Shown here one piece after another: positions 35,216-43,605 of a stretch of DNA of 64,000 bases. The stretch's first letter is position 1. Every line of letters starts with the position of its first letter. Source of the DNA: UBA7803 sp041690675 (GTDB lineage Bacteria; Pseudomonadota; Gammaproteobacteria; Pseudomonadales; Azotimanducaceae). Where the stretch lies: contig JAWLGU010000010.1 in the NCBI GenBank assembly GCA_041690675.1, positions 8,990-72,989 on the forward strand, in the 5' to 3' direction. The position numbers were made by a program, and so were the translations under genes. The notes beneath the pieces are model-generated. The model was not told the DNA's origin. It saw nothing but the letters and a program-made list of their open reading frames with translations, and made no database searches.

Positions 35216-37036
35216 TTACACCTCCTCCGGACGAACACGGACGACGCGGAACATCCCCATCTCCATGTGATAGAGCAGGTGACAGTGGAAGGCCCAGCGC
35301 CCGGGCTCGTCGGCGGTGACCAGCAGGCTCATGCGCTCGGCGGGCTTCACGCTCACCGTGTGCTTGAATGGCAGTCGGTGCCCCTGGCCGTTCTCCAGTT
35401 CCATGAACATGCCGTGCAGGTGAATCGGGTGCTCCATCATGGTGTCGTTCACGAGGACGAGCCGCACCCGCTCGCCGTAGGGGAAGTCGATGGGGCTCTT
35501 GACCTCGCTGAACTTCCTGCCGTCGAACGACCACATGTAGCGCTCCATGTTGCCGGTGAGGTGGAGCTCGAAGGTGTGGGAGGGCTGACGCCGGTCCTGC
35601 ATGGGCCGCACGTTGCGAAGCTGCGCGTACGTCAGCACCCGGTGCCCGGCGTTGTCGAGTCCGGTCCCCGGCTCCCCAAGGCGGTTGCGCTGGACCTCGG
35701 CCACGCCGGCGCTCCCCGCGCCGTGCCGGTCGGGACCGTGACGTGCGATGATGGGGCCCGGCGATACCTGTGCCGGGGCCCCGCTGGAATGGCCGCCGCC
35801 ATGCTCGTGTCCGCCATGAGCGCTGTGGTCACCATGACCTGCCTGCTGGGGCTGCCCGCCGGGCGCGGCTTGGCCGCCGTGGGACGCGCCGTGGTCCATG
35901 CCCATGTCGATCATCGTGCGGCGGGGCGGCTCGCGCAGCGCGGGGACGGCCGCGGCCATGCCCGGCCGTGGCGCCAGGGTGCCGCGGGCGTAGCCGCTGC
36001 GGTCCATGGACTCCGCCATGATGGTGTACGCCCGGTCCGCGGGGGGCTCCACGATCACGTCGTACGTCTCCGCCACGGCGATCTGAAACTCGTCCGTCTC
36101 TACCGGCTCGACGTTCTGCCCGTCGGCCTGAACCACCGTCATGGGCAGATCGGGAATGCGCACGTTGAAATAGGTCATGGCGGAGGCGTTGATGAAGCGC
36201 AGCCGCACCCGCTCGCCGGGCCGGAACAACCCGGTCCAGTTGCTGGCGGGATGCAGCCCGTTCATCAGGTAGCTGTAGGTGGCCCCGGTCACGTCGGCGA
36301 TGTCCGTCGGCGTCATACGCATGCCGCCCCAGGCGAGCCGCTCGCGCAGCGTTGCACCCAGTCCCCGCTCCCTCGCATCCTCGAGGAAATCCGCCACGGT
36401 GCGTTTGTCGTAGTTGTAGTAGTCGCTCATCTTCTTGAGCTTGGCCATCACTCGGTGTGGATCCTCGAAGGTCCAGTCCGAGAGCATCACTACGTAGTCC
36501 CGATCGTAGCTGAAGGGCTCGGGCTCTTTCGGATGGATCACCAGGGGCCCGTACAGGCCGGTCTGCTCCTGCATGCCGGAGTGGCCGTGATACCAATAGG
36601 TGCCGTACTGGCGAACGGGAAACTGCGCCACGAAGGTCTCTCCCGGCCGAATGCCAGGAAAGGCAACGCCGGGCACGCCGTCCATCTCGAATGGGAGCAG
36701 GATGCCGTGCCAGTGAATGGAGGTGTCCTCGTCCAGGTGGTTGGTCACACGCAACACGGCGCCGTGACCTTCCCACAGCTCGACGAGGGGGCCTGGCACC
36801 ACGTGGTTCAGGGTGGTGGCCGGGGCGCGGCCGCCGGCGATGTCGATGGCCTGGCGACGTATGGCGAGGGACATGTCCACGGCGTGCCCTGTGCCACCGC
36901 GGACGCGGGCGGCGGCGCCGGAAGTGCCGCTGGCGCGTGCGTAGGCGGGCAGCAGCGGGGCCAGGCCGGCAGCCATGCCGGTGGCCGCCAGTGATTTGAG
37001 CAGCCGCCGGCGGCGGCGATCGATTCGGTGAGTCAT
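35216..37036 (-). CDS. copA: Periplasmic multicopper oxidase CopA (PcoA)
   Basis: 606 residues with a twin-arginine signal (RRRRRLLKSLAATG, about 6-19) for folded export. Copper ligands: TSIHWHG (about 103-109), WYHGHSGMQEQ (about 145-155), HPIHLHGMFM (about 530-539) and FHCHLLYHMEMGMF near the end. A His/Met/Gly-rich linker (about 375-435: MDHGASHGG, HGDHSAHGGHEHGGGH) is a copper store. Oxidises Cu(I) to less toxic Cu(II). ATG chosen at MTHRIDRRRR. Confidence 0.95.
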   Translation of the reverse strand: MTHRIDRRRRRLLKSLAATGMAAGLAPLLPAYARASGTSGAAARVRGGTGHAVDMSLAIRRQAIDIAGGRAPATTLNHVVPGPLVELWEGHGAVLRVTNHLDEDTSIHWHGILLPFEMDGVPGVAFPGIRPGETFVAQFPVRQYGTYWYHGHSGMQEQTGLYGPLVIHPKEPEPFSYDRDYVVMLSDWTFEDPHRVMAKLKKMSDYYNYDKRTVADFLEDARERGLGATLRERLAWGGMRMTPTDIADVTGATYSYLMNGLHPASNWTGLFRPGERVRLRFINASAMTYFNVRIPDLPMTVVQADGQNVEPVETDEFQIAVAETYDVIVEPPADRAYTIMAESMDRSGYARGTLAPRPGMAAAVPALREPPRRTMIDMGMDHGASHGGQAAPGGQPQQAGHGDHSAHGGHEHGGGHSSGAPAQVSPGPIIARHGPDRHGAGSAGVAEVQRNRLGEPGTGLDNAGHRVLTYAQLRNVRPMQDRRQPSHTFELHLTGNMERYMWSFDGRKFSEVKSPIDFPYGERVRLVLVNDTMMEHPIHLHGMFMELENGQGHRLPFKHTVSVKPAERMSLLVTADEPGRWAFHCHLLYHMEMGMFRVVRVRPEEV

Positions 37037-37080
37037 GTTTGCGCTCCTGACTGCGGGCGATGTGAAGTTGCCGTGAGGTG

Positions 37081-37461
37081 TCAGGCGCGGCCGGCCGGGG
37101 GGCGGTCGGGCTCGCGCCGATGCGCGAAGCTCGGGTCCTCCAGGCTGACGGGCGGTTGGAATGACGGCCGCTCGGTGCCGTGAGGCACTGGCGCGGCAGA
37201 GGGCGTCAGCATCACGAAACTTCCGCAATGGGCGCCTCCGACACAACGGCAGTCCTCGGCGACCGTATCCGCCGGAATGTCATGGCTTCCGCGGTCGTGC
37301 ATTGCGTGAGCGTGCCCCTGGTGGGTAGACGCCGGCGCTTCCTGAGCGGCCGGGTGGCTGCTCAGGGCGTGGCACTCGGCGGCGGCGAAGGCATCGGTCG
37401 CCCAGCCGATCTGGCCGAGCAGCACCGCGGCGACGACGATGATTTGCGCCGCTCGCTTCAT
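37081..37461 (-). CDS. Small exported His/Cys-rich protein (CopL/DUF2946-like)
   Basis: 126 residues: signal peptide MKRAAQIIVVAAVLLGQIGW..., then His-rich (HQGHAHAMHDRGSHD) and a Cys cluster CRCVGGAHC near residue 82. This pattern is like the small copper-linked proteins called CopL or DUF2946, thought to bind copper in the periplasm or influence copA expression; assignment is tentative. Its ATG overlaps the stop of the ATPase gene (ATGA), so they are coupled. A 44-base gap leads to copA. Confidence 0.7.
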   Translation of the reverse strand: MKRAAQIIVVAAVLLGQIGWATDAFAAAECHALSSHPAAQEAPASTHQGHAHAMHDRGSHDIPADTVAEDCRCVGGAHCGSFVMLTPSAAPVPHGTERPSFQPPVSLEDPSFAHRREPDRPPAGRA

Positions 37462-39722
37462 CCGATGCTGACGCTCCGCAGCCGCAGGGCGTTGCCGATC
37501 ACGGAGACCGAGCTCAGGCTCATGGCGGCGGCCGCGATCATGGGGCTGAGCAGCAGGCCCAGCCACGGGTAGAGGATGCCGGCCGCGATGGGCACGCCGA
37601 TGCTGTTGTAGACGAAGGCCAGGAACAGGTTCTGGCGGATGTTGCGCATGGTCGCCCGGGAGAGGGCCCGGGCCTGGGCCACGCCCCGCAGATCCCCCCG
37701 CATCAGGGTGATGCCGGCGCTTTCCATGGCCACGTCGGTGCCGGTGCCCATGGCGATGCCCACGTTGGCTTGGGCCAGGGCCGGGGCGTCGTTGATGCCG
37801 TCACCGGCCATGGCCACCACGGCGCGGTCCGCTTGAAGCTCGCGGACGATGCGGTGCTTGTCCTCGGGCGAGACATCGGCGTGCACCTCGTCGATGCCGA
37901 TGCGTTCGGCCACGGCGTGGGCGGTGGCGGCGCTGTCGCCGGTGAGCATCACCACCCGCACCCCGAGGCGATGCAGCCGATCGATGGCTTCCCGGGTGGT
38001 GGACTTGATGGGATCGGCCACGCCGAGAAGCCCGGCCACGGTGCCGTCCACCGCCACGAACATCACCGTTTCGCCCTGGCGCCGATGGGCCTCGGCCCGC
38101 TCCAGGAGCGCGGCGTCCACCTCCGTCAGGCGCTCCATCAGCTTGCGGCTGCCCACCGCGACCTCCCGAGCGCCGACGATGGCGCCGACGCCTTCCCCGG
38201 TCACGGACTCGAAGTCCCGCGGCTCTTCCAGTTCGATGCCGCGGTCCCGGGCGCCTTCCACGATGGCGGCAGCCAGCGGATGCTCGCTCACCGACTCCAC
38301 CGCGGCGGCCAGGCCCAGAAGCCCCGCTTCGTCGAACCCCTTCGCCGGCTCCACCCGAACCAGGCTCGGCCTGCCTTCCGTCAGGGTGCCGGTCTTGTCG
38401 ACCACCACCACGTCCACCTTCTCGAGGATCTCGAGGGCCTCCGCGTCGCGGATGAGCACGCCGTTCTGCGCACCCTTTCCAGTGCCCACCATGATGGACA
38501 TGGGGGTCGCCAGGCCCAGGGCGCAGGGGCAGGCGATGATGAGCACCGCCACGGCGTTGACGATGGCGTAGGCCATGGCCGGCGCCGGGCCCCACAGGCT
38601 CCAGGCGATGAAGGTCACCACGGCCACGGCGATCACGGCCGGGACGAAGTAGCCGGAGACCACGTCGGCCAGACGCTGGATGGGAGCGCGGCTGCGCTGG
38701 GCCTGAGCCACCATGCGCACGATCTGGGACAGCACCGTGTCCTCTCCGACTCGGGTGGCTCGCATGACCAGCGTCCCCGTGCCGTTCACGGTGCCGCCGG
38801 TGAGGTCGTCGCCCGCCGTCTTCTCCACCGGCAACGGCTCGCCGGTGATCATGGACTCGTCGACGGCGCTATGGCCGTCCTCGACGACGCCGTCCACGGG
38901 AATCTTCTCGCCCGGGCGAATCCGCAGCCGGTCGTGCTCGCGCACGTCGTCGAGGCTCACCTCCTCCTCGCTGCCGTCGTCGACGATGCGTCGCGCCGTG
39001 GGCGGCGCGAGCTGCAGCAGCGAGCGGATGGCGTCCGAGGTCTTGCTGCGGGCGCGCAGCTCCAGCACCTGGCCGAGCAGCACCAGGGTGACGATGACCG
39101 CGGCCGCTTCGAAGTAGACCCCCACCTCACCCGCGGCGCCACGGAATGCAGCGGGGAAGATGCCGGGCGCGACGGTGGCTACCACCGAGTACAGGTACGC
39201 CACGGAGACGCCCAGGCCGATCAGGGTGAACATGTTGAGGTTCATGGTACGCACGGACTGGACGCCGCGGACGATGAACGGCCAGCCGCCCCAGAGCACC
39301 ACCGGGGTGGCCAGCAGGAGCTGCAGCCACGCGGCGACCCCCGGCGGCAGCATGTCGTGCAGAGCGAGGCCCGGGACCATGTCGCCCATGGCGTACACCA
39401 CCAGGGGCAGCGTCAGCAGGGCGCTCACCCAGAACCGGCGGCTCATGTCGTCCAGCTCGGAGGTATCCTCTTCGCCGACGGGGATTCCTTCCGGCTCGAG
39501 CCCCATCCCGCACAGGGGGCAGGCGCTGGCGCGCACGTCGCGCACTTCCGGATGCATGGGACAGGTGTAGACCGTGCCGGTGTAGCCGGCGGGCACCTTG
39601 TCGTATTTGCCTCCGGGGATACTCGCCGGGGTGGGGCCGCCGGAATGACCGGCGTGGCATTGATTGTGGCCGTGGCAGGCACCGTGCTCGGTCGGCTGCG
39701 GCTCGTGGCAGTGCTGCTTCAT
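37458..39722 (-). CDS. copA: Copper-exporting P-type ATPase (CPC motif)
   Basis: 754 residues. N-terminus has a His/Cys-rich tail (KQHCHEPQPTEHGACHGHNQ) and a YHS-like heavy-metal-binding domain YTCPMHPEVR...CPLCGMG, but no HMA domain. Core: TGEPLPVEK, transmembrane CPC in IIACPCALGLATP, DKTGTLTEG, SEHPLAAAI, GDGINDAPALAQAN. Exports Cu(I) from the cytosol. It reads divergently from csoR over 68 bases that contain a palindromic operator, so it is very likely CsoR-repressed and copper-induced, with the small CopL-like gene and perhaps copAB downstream. Confidence 0.95.
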   Translation of the reverse strand: MKQHCHEPQPTEHGACHGHNQCHAGHSGGPTPASIPGGKYDKVPAGYTGTVYTCPMHPEVRDVRASACPLCGMGLEPEGIPVGEEDTSELDDMSRRFWVSALLTLPLVVYAMGDMVPGLALHDMLPPGVAAWLQLLLATPVVLWGGWPFIVRGVQSVRTMNLNMFTLIGLGVSVAYLYSVVATVAPGIFPAAFRGAAGEVGVYFEAAAVIVTLVLLGQVLELRARSKTSDAIRSLLQLAPPTARRIVDDGSEEEVSLDDVREHDRLRIRPGEKIPVDGVVEDGHSAVDESMITGEPLPVEKTAGDDLTGGTVNGTGTLVMRATRVGEDTVLSQIVRMVAQAQRSRAPIQRLADVVSGYFVPAVIAVAVVTFIAWSLWGPAPAMAYAIVNAVAVLIIACPCALGLATPMSIMVGTGKGAQNGVLIRDAEALEILEKVDVVVVDKTGTLTEGRPSLVRVEPAKGFDEAGLLGLAAAVESVSEHPLAAAIVEGARDRGIELEEPRDFESVTGEGVGAIVGAREVAVGSRKLMERLTEVDAALLERAEAHRRQGETVMFVAVDGTVAGLLGVADPIKSTTREAIDRLHRLGVRVVMLTGDSAATAHAVAERIGIDEVHADVSPEDKHRIVRELQADRAVVAMAGDGINDAPALAQANVGIAMGTGTDVAMESAGITLMRGDLRGVAQARALSRATMRNIRQNLFLAFVYNSIGVPIAAGILYPWLGLLLSPMIAAAAMSLSSVSVIGNALRLRSVSIG

Positions 39723-39727
39723 GATCG

Positions 39728-39756
39728 TTGCCTTCCTGGTGGCACTCGCCTAAGAT
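39728..39756 (+). promoter_or_regulatory. Sigma-70 promoter of csoR
   Basis: TTGCCT (39728-39733), 17 bases, TAAGAT (39751-39756). The expected start of transcription is near 39763, directly before the palindrome at 39767-39783, so a bound repressor would block initiation. Confidence 0.6.
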
Positions 39757-39766
39757 CGGCTACGGT

Positions 39767-39783
39767 ATACCCCTATGGAGTAT
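39767..39783. promoter_or_regulatory. CsoR-type operator
   Basis: ATACCCCTATGGAGTAT is a 17-base palindrome with only two mismatched pairs. It has the G/C tract and ATAC...GTAT ends typical of CsoR sites (GTATACCC...GGGTAT). It lies in the divergent csoR/copA-ATPase region, 7 bases before the csoR ATG. Confidence 0.7.
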
Positions 39784-39790
39784 CGCGTCA

Positions 39791-40066
39791 ATGGTCGCCG
39801 CAAGCCAGGAAGCCACCGTTCGCCGCCTGAAGAAGATCGAGGGGCAGGTCCGCGGGGTGATCCGCATGATCGACGAGGATCGTTACTGCATCGACATTCT
39901 GCAGCAGATCAGCGCCATCCGCTCGGCCCTGACCAAAGCCGAGAGCGAGATCCTGAAGGCCCACGCGGCGAGCTGCGTCGAGCACGCCATCGAGAGCGGC
40001 GACGCTGCGGCTCAGCGCAAGACTTTCGACGAGCTGGTGGCCCTGTTCGAGGGCGTCCGGCGCTAA
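39791..40066 (+). CDS. csoR: Copper-sensing transcriptional repressor CsoR
   Basis: 91-residue all-helical repressor of the CsoR/RcnR family. Metal ligands Cys33, His58 and Cys62 have exactly the 25- and 4-residue spacing of the Cu(I) sites of known CsoR proteins, and no N-terminal His as in the nickel sensor RcnR. RRLKKIEGQVRGVIRMI is the helix-1 DNA-contact stretch. Start at MVAASQEATV; upstream codons in frame overlap the operator and promoter. Reads away from the ATPase it presumably controls. Confidence 0.9.
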   Translation: MVAASQEATVRRLKKIEGQVRGVIRMIDEDRYCIDILQQISAIRSALTKAESEILKAHAASCVEHAIESGDAAAQRKTFDELVALFEGVRR

Positions 40067-40089
40067 TACTTTCGGGGAGGGGTCTCACA

Positions 40090-40434
40090 ATGGTGTATCT
40101 GATCGCCAAGCTCGCCGTCACGGCGCTGGTGGTGGTGCTGGTTTCGGAGCTGGCGAAGCGGTCCACCCTGCTGGGCGCCGTCCTCGCGTCCGTGCCGCTG
40201 GTGTCGGTGCTGGCGATGATCTGGATCTATCTGGAAACGCGGGACACCAGCCGGCTCGCGGCGTTTTCGCTGGACGTCCTCTGGCTGGTGCTGCCGTCTC
40301 TGGTGCTGTTCGCGGTGCTCCCGTGGCTGTTGCGGCTCGGCGTGGGCTTCTGGTGGAGCCTCGGCGCCGGCGTCGCTGCGACGGCGCTGGCCTACGCCGG
40401 CTCCATTCGTCTCATGGAGTGGTTCCGGGGCTGA
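40090..40434 (+). CDS. DUF3147-type small membrane protein
   Basis: 114 residues with four predicted membrane spans: LIAKLAVTALVVVLVSEL, LLGAVLASVPLVSVLAMIWIY, VLWLVLPSLVLFAVLPWLL and WWSLGAGVAATALAYAG. The LAVTALVVVLVSELAKRS start is typical of DUF3147 proteins, whose function is unknown but which often sit near cation or metal genes. Purine-rich ribosome site (GGGGAGGGG) precedes the ATG. It follows csoR by 23 bases and may be in the same transcript, hence copper-responsive. Confidence 0.78.
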   Translation: MVYLIAKLAVTALVVVLVSELAKRSTLLGAVLASVPLVSVLAMIWIYLETRDTSRLAAFSLDVLWLVLPSLVLFAVLPWLLRLGVGFWWSLGAGVAATALAYAGSIRLMEWFRG

Positions 40435-40483
40435 TCGTGGTCGGCCGCGCCGATTCTCGGTGCGGGCAGCGCGGGTCCCCCAG

Positions 40484-42058
40484 CTAATCGGCCTCCACCG
40501 TGGGCAGAAACCGGGGCTCGCGCAACGCCCGGGTCGCCTGCTCGAAGGCGTAGGCGATGCGGATCAGCATGGGCTCGGCGAAGGGCTCGCCGATGAACGA
40601 GACGTTCACCGGAAGCTGCGAGACATGGCCCGCGGGCACAGTGACGTTGGGGAAGCCGGGAATGGCCGCCAAGGACGAGCTTCCCACCATGAAACGATCG
40701 CCCGCCAGCCAGTCGGTCTTCCAGGCGAAGGAGTTGGCCACCGTCACCAGGGCGTCGAGGCGGTGCCGCCGCAGCAGGGCGGTCAGGTCGCGGCGGGCGC
40801 GCTCCGGCCCGGCGGCGAGGGCCTCCCGATAGGCGGGTGCATCCAGACCCGCCGTCGCCTCGGCGGCCAGAAAGACCTCCTGGCCGAAGTAGGGCATGAC
40901 GCGATCGGAGTTCGCCTGGTTCCAGGCGATGAGGTCCGCCAGACTGTCGCGGTCGTCCGGTACCGGATGGCTGGCGAGGTAGGCGTTCAGCCCGGCCTTG
41001 AACTCGTGGAGCATCACCTGGTAATCGGCCTCGAAGAGCCCGTCGTCGACCTCGTGCTCCACCGGGTCCACCAGGGTGGCGCCCAGACCGCGCAGCTCGT
41101 CCAGGGCCTGGTGATAGACGTCCTCCACGGCCGGGTACTTCCCGGCGCCGTAATAGTCGCGGAAGACGCCGATGCGCAGGCCGTCCAGCCGGGTCGCCGC
41201 GGGCTCGGGCAGCAGGTCCGACGGGTCGTGGGGATAGACCCTGGACCCCGGGTCGGCAGGGTCCTGGTCGATGAGGATGGAGAGCAGCAGCGCGGCCCCG
41301 GTCACGTTGCGGGCCATGGGTCCGGCGGTGTCCTGGGTGTGGGAGATGGGGACGAGGCCGCGCCGGCTGACGATGCCCACGGTGGGCTTGATGCCGACGA
41401 TGCCGCTCACCCCGGCGGGGCAGACGATGGAGCCATCGGTCTCGGTGCCCACCGCCAGCGGTGCGAGCCGTGCCGCCACCGCCACCGCCGATCCGCTGGA
41501 GGAGCCGCAGGGGTTGCGGTCGAGCACGTGGGGGTTCCGAGTCTGGCCACCGGCGCTGCTCCAGCCGCTCGACGAGCGGCGGGAACGGAAGTTGGCCCAT
41601 TCGCTCAGGTTGGCCTTGCCGATGATGACGGCGCCGGCCGCCCGCAACCGGGCCACCAGGTGGGCGTCCTCCGGGGCGCGGTGGCCGGCCAGCGCCAGCG
41701 ACCCGGCCGTGGTGGCCATGCGATCACCGGTGTCGATGTTGTCCTTGAGGATGACGGGCACGCCGTGGAGCGGACCCTTCGGCCCGGAATGGGCATCCAG
41801 CGCCGCGGCGATGGCGCGGGCATCGGGGTTGATCGCGAGGACGGCGTTGAGCGTGGGTCCCTGGTCGTCGAGGGTGGCGATGCGCGCGAGGTAGGCCTCG
41901 GTCACGGCCAGGGCGCGGAGCTCACCGCTCTGCAGCCGCTCGCGCAGCTCCGGGACGGTGAGTCGGGTGGGATCTTCGGGCTCGGCGCCGACGTGGGTCG
42001 CCGACAGAGCCAGCAGGCACAGCAGGGCGAGCCGGCCCGGACGAAGCTGGCGGAACAT
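40484..42058 (-). CDS. Exported amidase (amidase signature family)
   Basis: 524 residues with an N-terminal signal peptide (LALLCLLALSATHVGA, cleavage near residue 25), so periplasmic or secreted. The amidase-signature triad is present: Lys in GVPVILKDNIDTG (about residue 101), Ser-Ser in NPCGSSSGSAVAVAA (about 183-197) and TDGSIVCPAG. Related to GatA-like enzymes but free-standing; substrate unknown. Converges on the DUF3147 gene. The 50-base spacer 42060-42109 to folB shows no feature I recognise. Confidence 0.9.
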   Translation of the reverse strand: MFRQLRPGRLALLCLLALSATHVGAEPEDPTRLTVPELRERLQSGELRALAVTEAYLARIATLDDQGPTLNAVLAINPDARAIAAALDAHSGPKGPLHGVPVILKDNIDTGDRMATTAGSLALAGHRAPEDAHLVARLRAAGAVIIGKANLSEWANFRSRRSSSGWSSAGGQTRNPHVLDRNPCGSSSGSAVAVAARLAPLAVGTETDGSIVCPAGVSGIVGIKPTVGIVSRRGLVPISHTQDTAGPMARNVTGAALLLSILIDQDPADPGSRVYPHDPSDLLPEPAATRLDGLRIGVFRDYYGAGKYPAVEDVYHQALDELRGLGATLVDPVEHEVDDGLFEADYQVMLHEFKAGLNAYLASHPVPDDRDSLADLIAWNQANSDRVMPYFGQEVFLAAEATAGLDAPAYREALAAGPERARRDLTALLRRHRLDALVTVANSFAWKTDWLAGDRFMVGSSSLAAIPGFPNVTVPAGHVSQLPVNVSFIGEPFAEPMLIRIAYAFEQATRALREPRFLPTVEAD

Positions 42059-42109
42059 GGCGTGACCTCCCCTCGTTGCTCGTAGTGCCGTTCGCGGCGC
42101 TGGCGCGAG

Positions 42110-42463
42110 CTACTGCCGCCGCCGCTCGATGCTCACCCCCACGCTCTCCGCCTCCGCCACGGCCTGCGGCTTCTCCACTTCGACCCGGACGCGGCGGATG
42201 GGAAACTCCCGCAGCAGCAGCTGGGCGATGTGCTCGGCCAGGGTCTCCACGAGCTGAAAGCGGCTCTCCCGGGTGAGGGCGGCCACCCGCTCGGCGGCGG
42301 CGGCATAATCCAGGGCCTGGCCCAGGTCGTCGGACAGGGCAGCGCGGCTGGTGTCGGCGGCCATGGCGAAGCTGACCCGCACGGGCTGGCGCGTTTCCCG
42401 CTCGTGGGGGTGGACGCCGATGATGGCATCGACGGTGAGGGCGCGAACGAAGACGGTATCCAG
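42110..42463 (-). CDS. folB: Dihydroneopterin aldolase, probable CTG start
   Basis: Converts dihydroneopterin to 6-hydroxymethyl-dihydropterin in folate synthesis. No ATG, GTG or TTG gives a full N-terminus. A CTG at 42463 gives 117 residues beginning (M)DTVFVRALTVDAIIGVHPHER, matching the usual family start, with GGGAGG six bases before it. GTG at 42382 would lose the first beta strand. Conserved Glu in HPHERE, LDYAAAAERV and the ETLAEHIAQLLL segment are present. The CTG follows the tsaD stop by one base, so initiation is probably coupled. Confidence 0.85.
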   Translation of the reverse strand: MDTVFVRALTVDAIIGVHPHERETRQPVRVSFAMAADTSRAALSDDLGQALDYAAAAERVAALTRESRFQLVETLAEHIAQLLLREFPIRRVRVEVEKPQAVAEAESVGVSIERRRQ

Positions 42464-42464
42464 A

Positions 42465-43478
42465 TCAACCTCCCGGAACGGTGAGCTCGGTGAGGGGCCA
42501 GCGGGCCCGGGTCTCGATGGCCAGCGGCGCCGAGTCGCCCGCCAGCAGCCGCCGGCAGCCGGCGTAGGCGATCATGGCGCCGTTGTCGGTGCACAGCCGC
42601 GGCTCCGCGTAGTAGACCGCGGCCTTCAGATGGTGCTCGAGCTTGCGGCGCAGGCGCACGTTGGCGCTCACCCCGCCGGCCACCACCAGGTGGGGCACCC
42701 CGGTCTGCTCCACGGCGCGCCGGCACTTGATGGCCAGGGTGTCCACCACCGCCTCCTCGAAGGCCCGGGCGATGTCGGCACGGTCCTGCTCGCTGAGCGG
42801 CTGATGCGCGGTCACCGTGTTGAGGGTGAAGGTCTTCAGGCCGCTGAAGCTGAAGTCGAGCCCGGGCCGGTCGGTCATGGGCCGGGGAAACCGGAAGCGG
42901 CCGGGATCGCCGCGCTCGGCGCAGCGCGCCAGGTGAGGCCCTCCCGGATAGCCCAGGCCCAGCATCTTCGCGGCCTTGTCGAAGGCCTCGCCGGCGGCGT
43001 CATCCACGGATTCGCCGAGCAACTCGTACTCACCCAGGCCGCGCACGAGGACGAGCTGGGTGTGGCCGCCGGAGACCAGCAACGCGATGAAGGGCAGCGG
43101 CGGCTTCCGCTCGCCCAGCAGGGGGGCCAGGAGGTGGGCTTCCATGTGATGCACGGCGACGGCGGGCACGTCCAGGCTCCAGGCCAGCGAGCGGCCGAAG
43201 GTGGCGCCCACCAGCAGCGCGCCCAGCAGGCCCGGGCCCGCGGTGTAGGCGATGCCGTCCAGGTCGGCCAGTGTCTTGCCGGCTTCCGAGAGGGTCTGCT
43301 CCACCAGCGGGATGAGCTTGCGGATGTGGTCCCGGGAAGCGAGCTCCGGCACCACCCCGCCGTAGGCGGCGTGGATCTCCACCTGGCTGTAGAGGGCGTC
43401 CGCCAGCAATCCGTGCTCGGAGTCGTATAGAGCGACCCCGGTCTCGTCACAGGATGTCTCGATGCCCAGCACCAGCAT
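42465..43478 (-). CDS. tsaD: tRNA N6-threonylcarbamoyladenosine transferase TsaD
   Basis: 337 residues, start MLVLGIETSCDETGVAL. Transfers threonylcarbamoyl to A37 of ANN-decoding tRNAs with TsaB and TsaE. Metal ligands in HHMEAHLLAPL (about 110-120), LLVSGGHTQL, GEAFDKAAKMLGL, VAGGVSANVRLR and CTDNGAMIAYAG are all present. Divergent from rpsU, as in many proteobacteria. plsY, which often separates tsaD and folB, is absent. Confidence 0.97.
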   Translation of the reverse strand: MLVLGIETSCDETGVALYDSEHGLLADALYSQVEIHAAYGGVVPELASRDHIRKLIPLVEQTLSEAGKTLADLDGIAYTAGPGLLGALLVGATFGRSLAWSLDVPAVAVHHMEAHLLAPLLGERKPPLPFIALLVSGGHTQLVLVRGLGEYELLGESVDDAAGEAFDKAAKMLGLGYPGGPHLARCAERGDPGRFRFPRPMTDRPGLDFSFSGLKTFTLNTVTAHQPLSEQDRADIARAFEEAVVDTLAIKCRRAVEQTGVPHLVVAGGVSANVRLRRKLEHHLKAAVYYAEPRLCTDNGAMIAYAGCRRLLAGDSAPLAIETRARWPLTELTVPGG

Positions 43479-43505
43479 GGTCGCATGGTAACCCGCAAAG
43501 GCCTT

Positions 43506-43534
43506 TTGCAAACCCCCGGATTTGCCAGTAGAAT
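43506..43534 (+). promoter_or_regulatory. Sigma-70 promoter of rpsU operon
   Basis: TTGCAA (43506-43511), 17 bases, TAGAAT (43529-43534). Near-consensus; start of transcription expected near 43541, giving a 65-base leader to rpsU that includes a mini-ORF. Confidence 0.7.
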
Positions 43535-43574
43535 TCGCGACCTTCGGCGATCCCGTCGGGATCGGAGGTAGCCT

Positions 43575-43601
43575 ATGCTCAACAACACCCGGACCGAGTA
43601 A
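43575..43601 (+). CDS. Eight-codon leader ORF before rpsU
   Basis: ATG CTC AAC AAC ACC CGG ACC GAG TAA codes MLNNTRTE. It has a perfect ribosome site GGAGGT five bases ahead, and its stop lies 4 bases before the rpsU ATG, which itself has only a weak GAG match. It may be a leader peptide through which rpsU is translated by re-initiation. Confidence 0.5.
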   Translation: MLNNTRTE

Positions 43602-43605
43602 ACGA

